Positions 52,213-60,629 of a stretch of DNA of 64,000 nt are shown piece after piece; within the stretch, counting starts at the first letter, position 1, and every line of letters starts with the position of its first letter. A program made the position numbers and the translations under genes. The notes under the pieces were generated by a model. It saw only the letters and a program-made list of their open reading frames with translations. It did not search any database and was not told where the DNA came from. The stretch comes from Chromatiaceae bacterium (GTDB lineage: Bacteria; Pseudomonadota; Gammaproteobacteria; Chromatiales; Chromatiaceae): contig JACKML010000008.1 of NCBI GenBank assembly GCA_024235415.1, positions 62,001 through 126,000 of the forward strand, read 5' to 3'.

Positions 52213-53607
52213 TCAGGCCTGGGCGGTCACCACGCGGTTGCGGCCCTGCGCCTTGGCGGCGTACAGCGCCTCATCGGCGCGTTTCAGGCAGGCATCCAGG
52301 TCTTCACCGCTGCGATGCTGCGCAACACCGAAACTGCCGGTGACCGTAAGCCGCTGCGCCGCCAGGTCGATCGTCGCCTTGGCCAGCTGGCTGCACAGCC
52401 GCTCGGCGAGACTGGCTGCCGCCCCCACGGTGGTCTGCGGCAGCAACAACAGGAACTCCTCACCGCCCCAACGGGCCAATTCGTCGGTCTCACGCAGGCC
52501 AAGGCGCATCTCCTCGACGATCCTTAGCAGCACCTGGTCACCGGCGTCGTGCCCATGGCAATCGTTGACCTGCTTGAAGTGATCGACGTCCATCAAAATG
52601 ACACAGAAGTCCCCTCCTGCCAGGCCTGGCCTGCCGGCCAACTGCTCCAGCCGCCGCGTCATGGCCCGACGGTTCAGCACGCCGGTCAGATAGTCGGTGC
52701 GCGAGGCCGCTTCGAGGCGCTGTTCCACCCGCCGCCGCTCGGCAATCTCCTCCAGCAGGCTGTCGTTGGCGCGCACCAGCTCGACCGTGCGATCGTCTAC
52801 ACGCTTTTCGAGTTCGTCCCGCGCATGTTGCAGTGACTGCTGGTTGACGGCCAATTGCGACGCCATGAAATCGAACGACGTCGACAGCTGGTCCAATTCA
52901 TCGCCGGCGACCACCGGAACCGCCGTTGCGTCGATTGGCGTCACCGCGGTAAAGCGCTGCGACAGGTTACGGATGCGCCGGGTAAAGCTGCGCGACAGCA
53001 GGCTACTGAAGATCGCGGCGAGCAACAGGGAGAACGTCAGGGACAGCAGGCCGGCCAGGCGGATCTGCTCGAACTTGTCCTGTACCTTGTCGGCGTACAT
53101 ATCGATACCCACCAGGTACTGTCCGACACCGGATTTCAATGGCGAATAACCCGACAGGAAGTAGCCCCAGCGATCACGGGTGATCGCCTTGTCGACTGAC
53201 GGCCGAACGAACCCTTCCAGCATGGCCGGTATGCGGTGCGGGTACTCCTCGCCCGCCACGGCAGGCTGGTCAGCATCCGAATCCAACACGAAGCTGACGC
53301 GTTCACCTTCCTTGCGCATCACATAGATGAACGCGATATCCGGGTTGGCGTTGGCGAAGGCGCGCAGGCTCTCGATGTACCGGCGGTACACCGGTGTCGC
53401 CATATCGCCCGCTTCGCGGATCTGGTCCAGGTCCGCGATATCGAGCCCCTGGCTGATCAGGGCCGCGCTGTTCTGCAGGCGTGATCGCAACGCCTGCATC
53501 AGGTTGTCGATGGCGCTGAAGTAGAAATAACTTCCTACGCTGCCCGAAACCAGGACAATGGCCGCAAAATGGCTGAGGAACAGTTTGCTGAAGATGGACA
53601 GGCGCAT
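52213..53607 (-). CDS. Membrane diguanylate cyclase (HAMP-GGDEF)
   Basis: The 464-residue protein has an N-terminal helix (LFLSHFAAIVLVSGSVGSYF), a periplasmic sensor region (about 35-190) and a second helix (LAGLLSLTFSLLLAAIFSSL). HAMP, a coiled coil and a GGDEF domain (residues about 300-460) follow. The active-site loop is RWGGEEFLLLL and the substrate-binding start is DYLTGVLNRRA. A c-di-GMP inhibitory RxxD is not obvious before the loop. ATG 53607 (MRLSIFSK) is chosen over a longer frame. It opposes the HD-GYP protein of the H-NOX operon in c-di-GMP metabolism. Confidence 0.93.
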   Translation of the reverse strand: MRLSIFSKLFLSHFAAIVLVSGSVGSYFYFSAIDNLMQALRSRLQNSAALISQGLDIADLDQIREAGDMATPVYRRYIESLRAFANANPDIAFIYVMRKEGERVSFVLDSDADQPAVAGEEYPHRIPAMLEGFVRPSVDKAITRDRWGYFLSGYSPLKSGVGQYLVGIDMYADKVQDKFEQIRLAGLLSLTFSLLLAAIFSSLLSRSFTRRIRNLSQRFTAVTPIDATAVPVVAGDELDQLSTSFDFMASQLAVNQQSLQHARDELEKRVDDRTVELVRANDSLLEEIAERRRVEQRLEAASRTDYLTGVLNRRAMTRRLEQLAGRPGLAGGDFCVILMDVDHFKQVNDCHGHDAGDQVLLRIVEEMRLGLRETDELARWGGEEFLLLLPQTTVGAAASLAERLCSQLAKATIDLAAQRLTVTGSFGVAQHRSGEDLDACLKRADEALYAAKAQGRNRVVTAQA

Positions 53608-53734
53608 AGAGGCCGAAGCATAACGGAGCGCCGGCGCAGCTGCCAAAGAGTACTTTGCCCGAAGACGCCTGCCGGCTACCTCTCCCGCCGCTCAAACCCA
53701 TCCCGATCAAAGAGAAGACACCCCGGCCGGATCT

Positions 53735-53755
53735 GATATCGATATCCCTGATATC
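53735..53755. promoter_or_regulatory. Triple GATATC palindrome in divergent GGDEF/DsrC-like promoter region
   Basis: GATATCGATATC (a perfect 12-bp palindrome) is followed three bases later by a third GATATC. It lies 82 bp before the DsrC-like ATG and 128 bp before the GGDEF start. It may be an operator; no regulator is assigned. Confidence 0.3.
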
Positions 53756-53836
53756 ACGCCGCGAAAAGTTTCGTTTTACCGTGGCCTTCTCGCCCGTCTA
53801 TCTTGTCGGCGTGGACAATTGACTCGGGAGGATTCG

Positions 53837-54169
53837 ATGCCGACAGCCGATCCAATACGCCGCGACAGCGAGGGCTACTTGTTCGATCCGGAGCAATGGA
53901 GCGAGACAGTGGCCGAAGCGATGGCGCGCGAGGCGGACCTGACCCTAAGCGACGACCACTGGAACGTCCTGCGTTTCATGCGGCGCCACCTCGCGAGTGA
54001 GGGTGTCGCGCCGGACGTGCGTCACGTCGTGGACTTTCTGGTTGCACAGGGCGAACTCGACAAGAAGCGCGCAAAAGAGCATCTCTTCAAGCTCTTCCCC
54101 TATGGCTATATGCAGCAGGCCTGCAAGATTGCGGGATTTCAGCGACCACGTGCATGGAGTACCGGTTGA
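53837..54169 (+). CDS. DsrC/TusE-family protein lacking the penultimate cysteine
   Basis: The 110-residue protein matches DsrC/TusE: DSEGYLFDPEQWSETVAEAM near the start, LSDDHWNVLRFMRRHL in the middle, and LFKLFPYGYMQQACKIAG near the end. DsrC uses two C-terminal cysteines and TusE only the last. Here the internal cysteine (QACKIAG) is kept, while the terminal one is replaced (RPRAWSTG end, Trp at its position). It cannot form the DsrC trisulfide and may be regulatory, as proposed for other Cys-deficient DsrC homologs. GGGAGG lies 6 nt before the ATG. No dsrAB or tusBCD genes are near. Confidence 0.9.
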   Translation: MPTADPIRRDSEGYLFDPEQWSETVAEAMAREADLTLSDDHWNVLRFMRRHLASEGVAPDVRHVVDFLVAQGELDKKRAKEHLFKLFPYGYMQQACKIAGFQRPRAWSTG

Positions 54170-54200
54170 CGGCCGACCGAGGGCCCTGCAGACAACACTT

Positions 54201-54542
54201 TCAGGTATCCAGGAGTGCAATCCCGGTTTCACCGGTCGCACGATCGATGGTCAGTTGGACGACGCAGTACTCGCTATGCGGTTCAACCGGTGTCGGATCA
54301 TTGTTGCAGCAAGACCCGGCGTTGATACCCGCGAAAAACAGACCGACCCGCACCACGATGGCGTCCTCGTGCTCGTCGACGCCATTAATCATGACGGTTG
54401 GCGGCTCGTCGAGTACATAGTTGCCCGAGCACAGCGCTTGCTGCAGCGGCCATTGCTCAGCGTCCAGGGACCCGAGTTCCGCTTTCAGTTCGTCGCCGAA
54501 ATCGGGCGTTCCCCAAGCCTGGATTGATCGTGGCAGTTTCAC
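54201..54542 (-). CDS. Conserved hypothetical protein with Cys cluster
   Basis: The 113-residue protein is of unrecognised function. The GTG at 54542 (KLPRSIQAWGTPDF after the start) has GGGAG 8 nt upstream and is preferred over a GTG at 54566. Seen features are a C-terminal SCCNNDPTP segment and a later EYC, suggesting a metal- or redox-active cysteine group, and an even mix of acidic and hydrophobic strands. I recall similar small proteins in other sulfur-oxidising gammaproteobacteria but cannot name a family. It converges with the DsrC-like gene. Confidence 0.6.
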   Translation of the reverse strand: MKLPRSIQAWGTPDFGDELKAELGSLDAEQWPLQQALCSGNYVLDEPPTVMINGVDEHEDAIVVRVGLFFAGINAGSCCNNDPTPVEPHSEYCVVQLTIDRATGETGIALLDT

Positions 54543-54572
54543 TATCTGTTCTCCCTGTCGGTCCACCGAAAC

Positions 54573-54952
54573 TCAGCCTCCACGCCTGGGAAATGGAATG
54601 ATTGTCTCGAGTCGATCATCGATCACTTGACCGTGCTGCAGATCCTCGGTGTACACGACGTGGCAACCTGCCAGCTGTGCCGAAGCGAGAATCATCGCAT
54701 TGTAAATCGCAAAGCCGTGTCGCTCGGCCAACGCCAGACCGGTCTCATGCGTCTCCAGCCCCAATGTTTCCACGCGACATAGCACGCGAATCGTCGTCAA
54801 TACCTCGCGTATCTCGGCCCACGACATTCCAAGTTTTCGACGTGCAACCGATGAAAATTCATTGAGTACCTGGACGCTGATGACGCCATCTTCCGCAACG
54901 AGGGCTTCCGCACAATCGCCTTTTGATACATCGGCAGAAACAGGTACAGCAG
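54573..54952 (-). pseudogene. 5'-truncated, frameshifted PIN-domain (VapC-like) toxin gene
   Basis: The intact part reads VLNEFSSVARRKLGMSWAEI, then NAMILASAQLAGCHVVYTED, the central and C-terminal acidic motifs of PIN-domain RNases. Upstream, the expected N-terminal (D)TNxLLYLF strand appears only as LLYLF in another frame: one T is missing in the TTTCTG at about 54935. The gene then ends abruptly at about 54952, where the 179-bp repeat array begins. The first conserved Asp is therefore lost and no VapB-type antitoxin is visible. An open frame through the repeat exists but has an artificial N-terminus. Confidence 0.75.
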
Positions 54953-54953
54953 A

Positions 54954-55447
54954 CGGCGTTCTCCGCTGCCTGCGGCAGCTCCGTCGAACCGCCATTTGGA
55001 AATCGAGGGTTCGAATCGTTCACCCGGAGCAGCGAACGAAAAAGGCCCCACGCGGGGACCTTTTATATTTGGCGGAGAGAGAGGGATTACTCGCGCTGCG
55101 CGCTCGCCCTTCGGGCCGCCGTCGCCTGGCGACGGCGTTCTCCGCTGCCTGCGGCAGCTCCGTCGAACCGCCATTTGGAAATCGAGGGTTCGAATCGTTC
55201 ACCCGGAGCAGCGAACGAAAAAGGCCCCACGCGGGGACCTTTTATATTTGGCGGAGAGAGAGGGATTACTCGCGCTGCGCGCTCGCCCTTCGGGCCGCCG
55301 TCGCCTGGCGACGGCGTTCTCCGCTGCCTGCGGCAGCTCCGTCGAACCGCCATTTGGAAATCGAGGGTTCGAATCGTTCACCCGGAGCAGCGAACGAAAA
55401 AGGCCCCACGCGGGGACATTTTATATTTGGCGGAGAGAGAGGGATTC
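54954..55447. repeat. 179-bp tandem repeat array (about 2.8 copies) carrying tRNA-Ser 3' ends
   Basis: Units start at 54954, 55133 and 55312 (CGGCGTTCTCCGC...), a constant period of 179 bp, and are nearly identical. Each contains the tRNA-Ser 3' end with its CCA (TTGGCGGAGAGAGAGGGATT), the tRNA terminator hairpin, and an inverted 16-bp copy of the T-arm (ATCGAGGGTTCGAATC). The third unit runs into the real tRNA gene; its terminator differs by one base (ACATTTT for ACCTTTT). The array interrupts the PIN gene on its left. It could result from repeated recombination at the tRNA 3' end. Confidence 0.9.
55397..55418 (-). terminator. Rho-independent terminator of tRNA-Ser
   Basis: On the minus strand, GTCCCC-GCGT-GGGGCC is followed by TTTTT, just downstream of the tRNA 3' end. 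Copies lie at about 55038-55060 and 55217-55239 within the repeat units, with a slightly longer stem. Confidence 0.75.
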
Positions 55448-55518
55448 GAACCCTCGATACGCGATTAACGTATACACACTTTCCAGGCGTGCTCCTTCAA
55501 CCACTCGGACATCTCTCC
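55428..55518 (-). tRNA. tRNA-Ser (anticodon GGA), CCA encoded
   Basis: The 91-nt class II tRNA has acceptor stem GGAGAGA/TCTCTCC with discriminator G and genomic CCA. The D-arm (CCGAGTGGTTGAAGG) is followed by the anticodon loop CTGGAAA (GGA), a long variable arm (GTGTATACGTTAATCGCGTATC) and T-arm GAGGGTTCGAATCCCTC. These are standard serine tRNA features. Its 3' end is duplicated in the adjacent repeats. Confidence 0.95.
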
Positions 55519-55616
55519 AAATCCGCTCTCCGCCCAGCGGGCGAAAAACGAAGCGCGCAAGCGTAAACCAGACGACGGGCGGACGCAATGCCCTGCCCTA
55601 TGCCCGGACGAGGGGA

Positions 55617-56087
55617 TCACAGATGGTGGCTGAGATGGGCCCTGGGGGCGTTCGCCATCAGGTCACGGAACACCTCACCGTGCAAATGAATCAGGTGTTC
55701 ATGGTCACCGGATTCGAAGTACACCTCTGGTTGGTGCAACAGGGCGGGTTCGATCACCACGTCGATCCCGTATGGCTCACCGACCGCCGGGATTGCCCCG
55801 CGTTCACAATCGGAAAACGCCGCCTCGATCTCATCCTCCGGCAGCATCTCCAGGTTGCGCGACAACACCTGGTTGATCCGATCGAGTTCGAGGCGATGGG
55901 TTGCCGGAATCACTGCAAGCAGGTAACTGTGTTCGTCACCCAGCAGGACCGGCTTGGCGACCTGATCACCTGGAACATGTGCGGCCTCGGCCGCGCGCAT
56001 CGCGGAGTCCGTATGTGGATGCTCGACGACTTCGTAAGTTATGCCTCGGCTCTCCAGGTACTCCCGGAGTGTCGCTGCAATACCCAT
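55617..56087 (-). CDS. YbaK/EbsC-family aminoacyl-tRNA deacylase
   Basis: The 156-residue protein has the YbaK/ProX fold: EVVEHPHTDSAMRAAEAAHV, AKPVLLGDEHSYLLAVIPA with the catalytic-site Lys, and a C-terminal GDHEHLIHLHGEVF. These proteins hydrolyse mischarged tRNAs or act as trans-editing factors. ATG 56087 has GGAGG 7 nt upstream and is preferred over an ATG 33 nt earlier. It is a single gene upstream of tRNA-Ser on the same strand. Confidence 0.9.
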   Translation of the reverse strand: MGIAATLREYLESRGITYEVVEHPHTDSAMRAAEAAHVPGDQVAKPVLLGDEHSYLLAVIPATHRLELDRINQVLSRNLEMLPEDEIEAAFSDCERGAIPAVGEPYGIDVVIEPALLHQPEVYFESGDHEHLIHLHGEVFRDLMANAPRAHLSHHL

Positions 56088-56234
56088 GGCTTGATCCTCC
56101 AGACGCTTGAACACACCCATGCGGCCGGTCCGCTCGTTTCACCGAGAGCCAGGCCCTGACCCAGGGACAACGGGGCTGAACCGCTGCTATGAAGTATAGT
56201 CAGCGTTCAAAACAGCAAGGGACCAGATCGCGGG

Positions 56235-57074
56235 ATGAAAAAGAACGCCAAGCGTCGCAGAAAATCCACCCCCAGCCAGGCCGCACTGGCCGACCGTCAC
56301 GAACTCTACGAACATTCGGTGCAGTGTGCCGAGGCCGAGATCGATTTCGTCGATAAGACTTTCAAGCAGTTGCGCAAGCGCAAGGCGCAGGTCCTGCGCG
56401 AAGACTTCTGCGGTACCGCCAATGTGTGCTGCGAGTGGGTCAGGCGCGGTAAGAGGCGGCAGGCTATCGGCATCGACCTCGACGGCGAGGTTCTCGACTG
56501 GGGACGCACGCACAATCTGGCGAAACTGGACGACAGGCAGCGACAACGCATCACGCTACTGCAGGAAAACGTCCTCGAGGCTGTGACCGAGCCACCGGAC
56601 ATCATCTCGGCGATGAATTTCAGTTACTGGCTGCTGCAGGATCGCAAGCTGCTCAAGCAGTACTTCGAGAGTGTATGGCGTGCGCTCAAAGACGACGGCA
56701 TCTTCTTCCTCGATGCCTATGGCGGCTACGACAGCCACAAGGAGATCATCGAGGAACGCGAGATCGATGACGGTGACCAGGGCTTCACCTATATCTGGGA
56801 GCAGGCGGCATTCGACCCGGTTACCCACGCGATGAGCTGCAACATCCATTTCGCTTTCCCCGACGGGTCTGAAATGCGCAACGCCTTCAGCTATCACTGG
56901 CGCCTGTGGACCCTGCCCGAGGTCCGCGACCTGCTCCAGGAATGCGGTTTCCGCCGCATCACCGTGTATTGCCAGGGCTGGGACAAAAAAGGTGAGCCGG
57001 ACGGCGACTTCAAGCCGGCGAGCAGGGCCGATCCGGACGCCGGCTGGATTGCCTATCTCACGGCGGAGAAATGA
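56235..57074 (+). CDS. Class I SAM-dependent methyltransferase
   Basis: The 279-residue protein has a Rossmann methyltransferase core. VLREDFCGTANVCCEWVRRG near residue 55 is the SAM-binding motif I variant, AIGIDLDGEVLDWG holds the acidic motif II residue, and the family segment SAMNFSYWLLQDRKLLKQYF follows, with GIFFLDAYGGYDS. The N-terminus is strongly basic (KKNAKRRRKS), which would suit a nucleic-acid or ribosome-related target, though the substrate is unknown. It ends at a bidirectional terminator shared with the AsmA gene. Confidence 0.88.
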   Translation: MKKNAKRRRKSTPSQAALADRHELYEHSVQCAEAEIDFVDKTFKQLRKRKAQVLREDFCGTANVCCEWVRRGKRRQAIGIDLDGEVLDWGRTHNLAKLDDRQRQRITLLQENVLEAVTEPPDIISAMNFSYWLLQDRKLLKQYFESVWRALKDDGIFFLDAYGGYDSHKEIIEEREIDDGDQGFTYIWEQAAFDPVTHAMSCNIHFAFPDGSEMRNAFSYHWRLWTLPEVRDLLQECGFRRITVYCQGWDKKGEPDGDFKPASRADPDAGWIAYLTAEK

Positions 57075-57103
57075 AAAAGCGCGGGTACAGGCCCGCGCTT
57101 TTT
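57074..57103. terminator. Bidirectional rho-independent terminator
   Basis: AAAAAGCGCGGG-TACAGG-CCCGCGCTTTTT: a 7-bp GC stem flanked by A and T tracts, so it can stop transcription from both the methyltransferase gene (plus) and the AsmA gene (minus), which converge here. Confidence 0.9.
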
Positions 57104-57128
57104 CGGCCCGTGCCGATCTGGCGCGATT

Positions 57129-59228
57129 TTATTTGAAGAGGCCCTTCAGGGCGCCGCCAAGTTCTTTCGAGGCCTTCTCTTCGACCTTCTTGCGCACTTC
57201 CTCTTTCTTCTCTTCGAGTTGTGCCTTGGTCTTGGCACTGAGCGCGGCCTCCAGATCGGGACGATAGCTGGGGTTGCTCAGCGAGCCGGTCACACGCACC
57301 GGAATCGGCACACCCGAGAGCTGGTCCCTGCTCTTGCCGCCCTGCCCTTCGAGTGACCCGACCAGTTCGGTGGTGATCAGGTAGTCGATCGTATCCTTGC
57401 GCAGATCGACATCGCCCTTGCCGTCGATACGCAGCAGCGGCGATTTCGCCGCCAGGTCACGATTGCTCACAAGGCCATCGGTCATGGTCAGCGAACCGGT
57501 AAGCTCGGTGAAATCCGTCTGCCCCGGCGTACCGGTGTCCTGCTTGCCGCCGCCCAGGCCAAGTGCACCACTGCCGTCACGGATCAATTGGGCGATGTTC
57601 ACACCCTTGAGCGCGCCATCGGTGAATGCAAAACGCGAGGTGCCGTTCAGGCTGCGGCGGATCTGCTTTTCCTGCAGGCCAACGATACTGACGTCGGCAT
57701 GCAGCTCGCCGCGCCCACTCAGCCGGTCCTCGTCCGCGACGTCCTTGAGCAACGGCCCGATCTGGATACCTGTGAGTTGATTGCGCAACTTCACCTTCGG
57801 TCGCTTGCCGCTGGCATTGAGCTCCAGGCTGCCGCCGAATTTGCCGTCGTACAGGTTGGCCGCCATCGGATCGACACTCAGCACACCCTTCTTCGACACC
57901 ACCTTGGCGCTCACGTTGCTCATTTTCGCTTTGCTGATCGTGAGCTTGCCGATCTTGAATTCGCCGATCAGATCGAGCGTGCGCAGCGCGGCAAACGGGT
58001 CACCCGCCGCCGCATCTGCGGGCTTGTCTTTGCCCGCTGCTTCGTCAGGCGCATCTGTCGCCGGTGGCATATAGCGGTCGAGGTCAATCTGGTCGAGCTC
58101 CAGCTTGGTACGGATGGTCGGGCCGGTCAGGCTCGGCAGATGTACATGGCCATTCAGGACCGATTCGTCGAGGCGGACCTGCAGTGGATCGAGTTTGAGC
58201 GCACCGTCAGCGAATGCGATCCCGACGTCACCGCTCAGCCGCGTCAGCGCGGCAGGATCCGTGGTTTCGATCGCGCTGGCGAACATCGAGGCCAGGGTCT
58301 TCGGATTGGTCTCGGCAATACTCAAACGGCCCTTGAGCGCCGGCTTGGTGTGCAGGGCACTGACCGCCAGTTCGCCCTTGGCCGCCATCGCCGGTCCACT
58401 GATCTCCAGTTTGTCGAGTCGCAGTGTCTCGGCCTTGGTGTCGGCCTCGATATCGGTCTTCAGCGTCAACTTGGCGCCACCCTGCGGCAGCCCCTCGCCT
58501 TTGGCGTCGAGCTTGAGGACCAGCCCGGCAACACGGAACACGCTGAGTTCGTTGTTGCTGGACACGCTGGCCTCGAGGTCGGCCTGCAGGGTCATTTTGG
58601 GCTTGCTGCTGCTGAAGGTCACACCGGCCTCGACCGGGACAGTGGCGCCAGGTGCCAATGCACCGGTGACCACACGCACGCCATCCAGCACGTACTTTTC
58701 ACCGGCCTGGCGATCGTCCCACGATACCCGCGCATCCTCGATCTGAATCCCCTGTACGCTCAGCGACACCGGTGCCGCGTCATCCTTGCCCGAGGGTGCG
58801 GACGCCGCGGGCTTCTCCTCGTCGGCCTTGGCCAGATCGTCCCAGTTGGTCTTGCCCTTGGCGTCCTTTTCCAGGTTCAGGCGCAGGCCCTTGAGTACCA
58901 GGGTATCGACTTCGACCCGGCGACTGAGCAGCGGCATCAGCTTGACCTTGAGTCCGAGCTGGTCAATTTCGGCGAACGGCTGCTTGGCGAAGCCGGCCGC
59001 ATTGCCGACCTTCACACCGCCGGTCTCGAGTCCGAGCCAGGGAAACACCGACAGGCGCAGGTCCTGTTCGATTGCCAGATCGCGCCCGAGCGATTCCTTG
59101 GCCTTGGCGACGATCTGCGGTTTGTAGTCATTGGGGTCGATGACCATCGGCAGCACGACGATCGCGGCCACGACCAGCAGCACCAGCACCAGGATCAGTC
59201 CGAACAACCATTTCAGAAGAGAACCCAT
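57129..59228 (-). CDS. AsmA-family protein
   Basis: The 699-residue protein has a single N-terminal membrane helix (WLFGLILVLVLLVVAAIVVL), the AsmA start signature DPNDYKPQIVAKAKESLGRD, and long repeating beta-strand-rich segments. Near the C-terminus, LTGSLTMTDGLVSNRDLAAK and DLRKDTIDYLITTELVG are typical of AsmA_2 domains. A Lys/Glu-rich tail follows. AsmA-like proteins bridge the inner and outer membranes for lipid transport. It follows the DUF4197 gene on the same strand by 105 bp. Confidence 0.93.
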   Translation of the reverse strand: MGSLLKWLFGLILVLVLLVVAAIVVLPMVIDPNDYKPQIVAKAKESLGRDLAIEQDLRLSVFPWLGLETGGVKVGNAAGFAKQPFAEIDQLGLKVKLMPLLSRRVEVDTLVLKGLRLNLEKDAKGKTNWDDLAKADEEKPAASAPSGKDDAAPVSLSVQGIQIEDARVSWDDRQAGEKYVLDGVRVVTGALAPGATVPVEAGVTFSSSKPKMTLQADLEASVSSNNELSVFRVAGLVLKLDAKGEGLPQGGAKLTLKTDIEADTKAETLRLDKLEISGPAMAAKGELAVSALHTKPALKGRLSIAETNPKTLASMFASAIETTDPAALTRLSGDVGIAFADGALKLDPLQVRLDESVLNGHVHLPSLTGPTIRTKLELDQIDLDRYMPPATDAPDEAAGKDKPADAAAGDPFAALRTLDLIGEFKIGKLTISKAKMSNVSAKVVSKKGVLSVDPMAANLYDGKFGGSLELNASGKRPKVKLRNQLTGIQIGPLLKDVADEDRLSGRGELHADVSIVGLQEKQIRRSLNGTSRFAFTDGALKGVNIAQLIRDGSGALGLGGGKQDTGTPGQTDFTELTGSLTMTDGLVSNRDLAAKSPLLRIDGKGDVDLRKDTIDYLITTELVGSLEGQGGKSRDQLSGVPIPVRVTGSLSNPSYRPDLEAALSAKTKAQLEEKKEEVRKKVEEKASKELGGALKGLFK

Positions 59229-59333
59229 AGCTCAATCCTTAATTGGGCGGAAATCGAATGCACATTGCACCACACCCGTACTCAGAGATCACCCCGCACA
59301 GGTGGCAGTGTTGTCATACCTGAAGTATTGGCT

Positions 59334-60119
59334 TTACCTGCCAAATACCGTCTTCAACAGGTCCGTCGAGCGGGCCAGCGGGTTCTGCCGGATCGCCTTC
59401 TCTTCGGCGGCCAGCTTGAGGAACAGCCCGTCCAGCGCCTTGTCCGCCACATAACTGTCGAGGTCAAGCGAGTCCGTCTTGACAAGACCGCCCAGGCTAC
59501 CCAGACCGCCCATGCCACCAATCGCACCGTCCGCCTGGGTCTTGAGCGACTTGTACGCGGCCGTCGCACCGGCACTGTCGGTAGCGCGCGAGACGATCGG
59601 CAGAACCGCCTTGCGCATTGAGCCGCCGGCACGCTTGCGCAGGAACTGCGTGGCGGCATCGTCTCCACCACCGAGGATGCCGCGTACGTCATCGAGTGTC
59701 ATGTTGCTCACCGTGTCCTTGACGATTTCCAGCGTCTCGGGGATCGCCTCTTCGGCCGCACGGTTCATCGTGGTCTCCAGGGCATCGACGTATTCGCCCT
59801 GTCCGGCGGCGCGCAGCCCCTTGGCCGCACTGCCCAGCACACCGGGCAGCGGGATGCGCACACTGGCATCGTTGAGGAATCCGCCGTTACGCCCCAGCAC
59901 GCCGACGGCGCGTTCGGCGCCCACGCTCAACGCCTCTTTCAACCCGGCATTGATCTGGCTGTCGCTCAGCGACCCACCTGCCCGGCCCGCGGTCGTGGCA
60001 CTCGGGCTGTTGAGCAGGCCACCGGCCGACTTCATCAGATCGTCGAAACCTGCGTGCGCGATACCGGCAACGACGACCGATGCGGCCAACAGGCCGCTGG
60101 AGAAACGATTCGATTTCAT
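59334..60119 (-). CDS. DUF4197-family secreted protein
   Basis: The 261-residue protein has a signal peptide (GLLAASVVVAGIAHA, cleavage near residue 23) and the DUF4197 features: LSDSQINAGLKEALSVGAER, VRIPLPGVLGSAAKGLRAAG, and a C-terminal YVADKALDGLFLKLAAEEKA. A Gly-rich stretch lies near residues 200-212. The family is common in proteobacteria and of unknown function. Confidence 0.9.
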   Translation of the reverse strand: MKSNRFSSGLLAASVVVAGIAHAGFDDLMKSAGGLLNSPSATTAGRAGGSLSDSQINAGLKEALSVGAERAVGVLGRNGGFLNDASVRIPLPGVLGSAAKGLRAAGQGEYVDALETTMNRAAEEAIPETLEIVKDTVSNMTLDDVRGILGGGDDAATQFLRKRAGGSMRKAVLPIVSRATDSAGATAAYKSLKTQADGAIGGMGGLGSLGGLVKTDSLDLDSYVADKALDGLFLKLAAEEKAIRQNPLARSTDLLKTVFGR

Positions 60120-60224
60120 GATGCACCACCCGTAGAGATAACCTCAGGCGGCATTGGTAACACGAATCCGTGTGGCCGACCAACTTTGACGGCCGACCGT
60201 GGATGCGGTGAACAAAGGGGCTGA

Positions 60225-60629
60225 TCAGGCGGTATCGCGCTGCCCGTGCAGGCGCACAATCAGCTCAGCTTCACTCTCACTCAGTTCGAGCTCCTGCACC
60301 AGCCGATGCGCGCCGGCACCCTGCTGCACCAGACGGATGGCGTGGCCGTAGGGCTGTTCGTCGACCTGCTGGATCTCGTAGGTCTCCTGGCGTTCGGAGA
60401 GGACCTTTTCACGCTGCGCCAACTGGCGCATCCGCCGGTCGACGCCGACCGCGCCCGCTGTCAGCCCGCTGATGCTCTGACGCACCATCTCGAGTTGCTG
60501 CTGCAGACCGGCGCTGTGGTCACGCGCCTCGCGCAGGCGGCGGTTGAGTATCGCGATCGCAACCCACGCCACCAGCGCAAGCACGGTCGCCGTCAGGGCC
60601 GCCAACAGTGAGAGATCGAGGTCAGACAT
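60225..60629 (-). CDS. DUF2802-family membrane-anchored protein
   Basis: The 134-residue protein has an N-terminal helix (SLLAALTATVLALVAWVAIA), a coiled coil and the DUF2802 C-terminus (PYGHAIRLVQQGAGAHRLV, then LSESEAELIVRLHG). Genes of this type close the motCD-parA-cheW cluster in many gammaproteobacteria. ATG 60629 lies within the last codons of the small gene upstream (8-nt overlap). Confidence 0.88.
   Translation of the reverse strand: MSDLDLSLLAALTATVLALVAWVAIAILNRRLREARDHSAGLQQQLEMVRQSISGLTAGAVGVDRRMRQLAQREKVLSERQETYEIQQVDEQPYGHAIRLVQQGAGAHRLVQELELSESEAELIVRLHGQRDTA

Noticed and set aside
54954..55447. CRISPR array
   Set aside because: Units are 179 bp and nearly identical throughout with no unique spacers, and no cas genes are near.
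54862..56159. Long plus-strand frames through the tRNA-Ser region with GERGIRTLDTR-like peptides
   Set aside because: These are translations across the antisense of tRNA-Ser and its repeats, a well-known source of spurious proteins.
57588..59621. 677-codon plus-strand open frame
   Set aside because: Antisense shadow of the AsmA gene; low-complexity translation and no ribosome binding site, while the minus strand has a full family signature.
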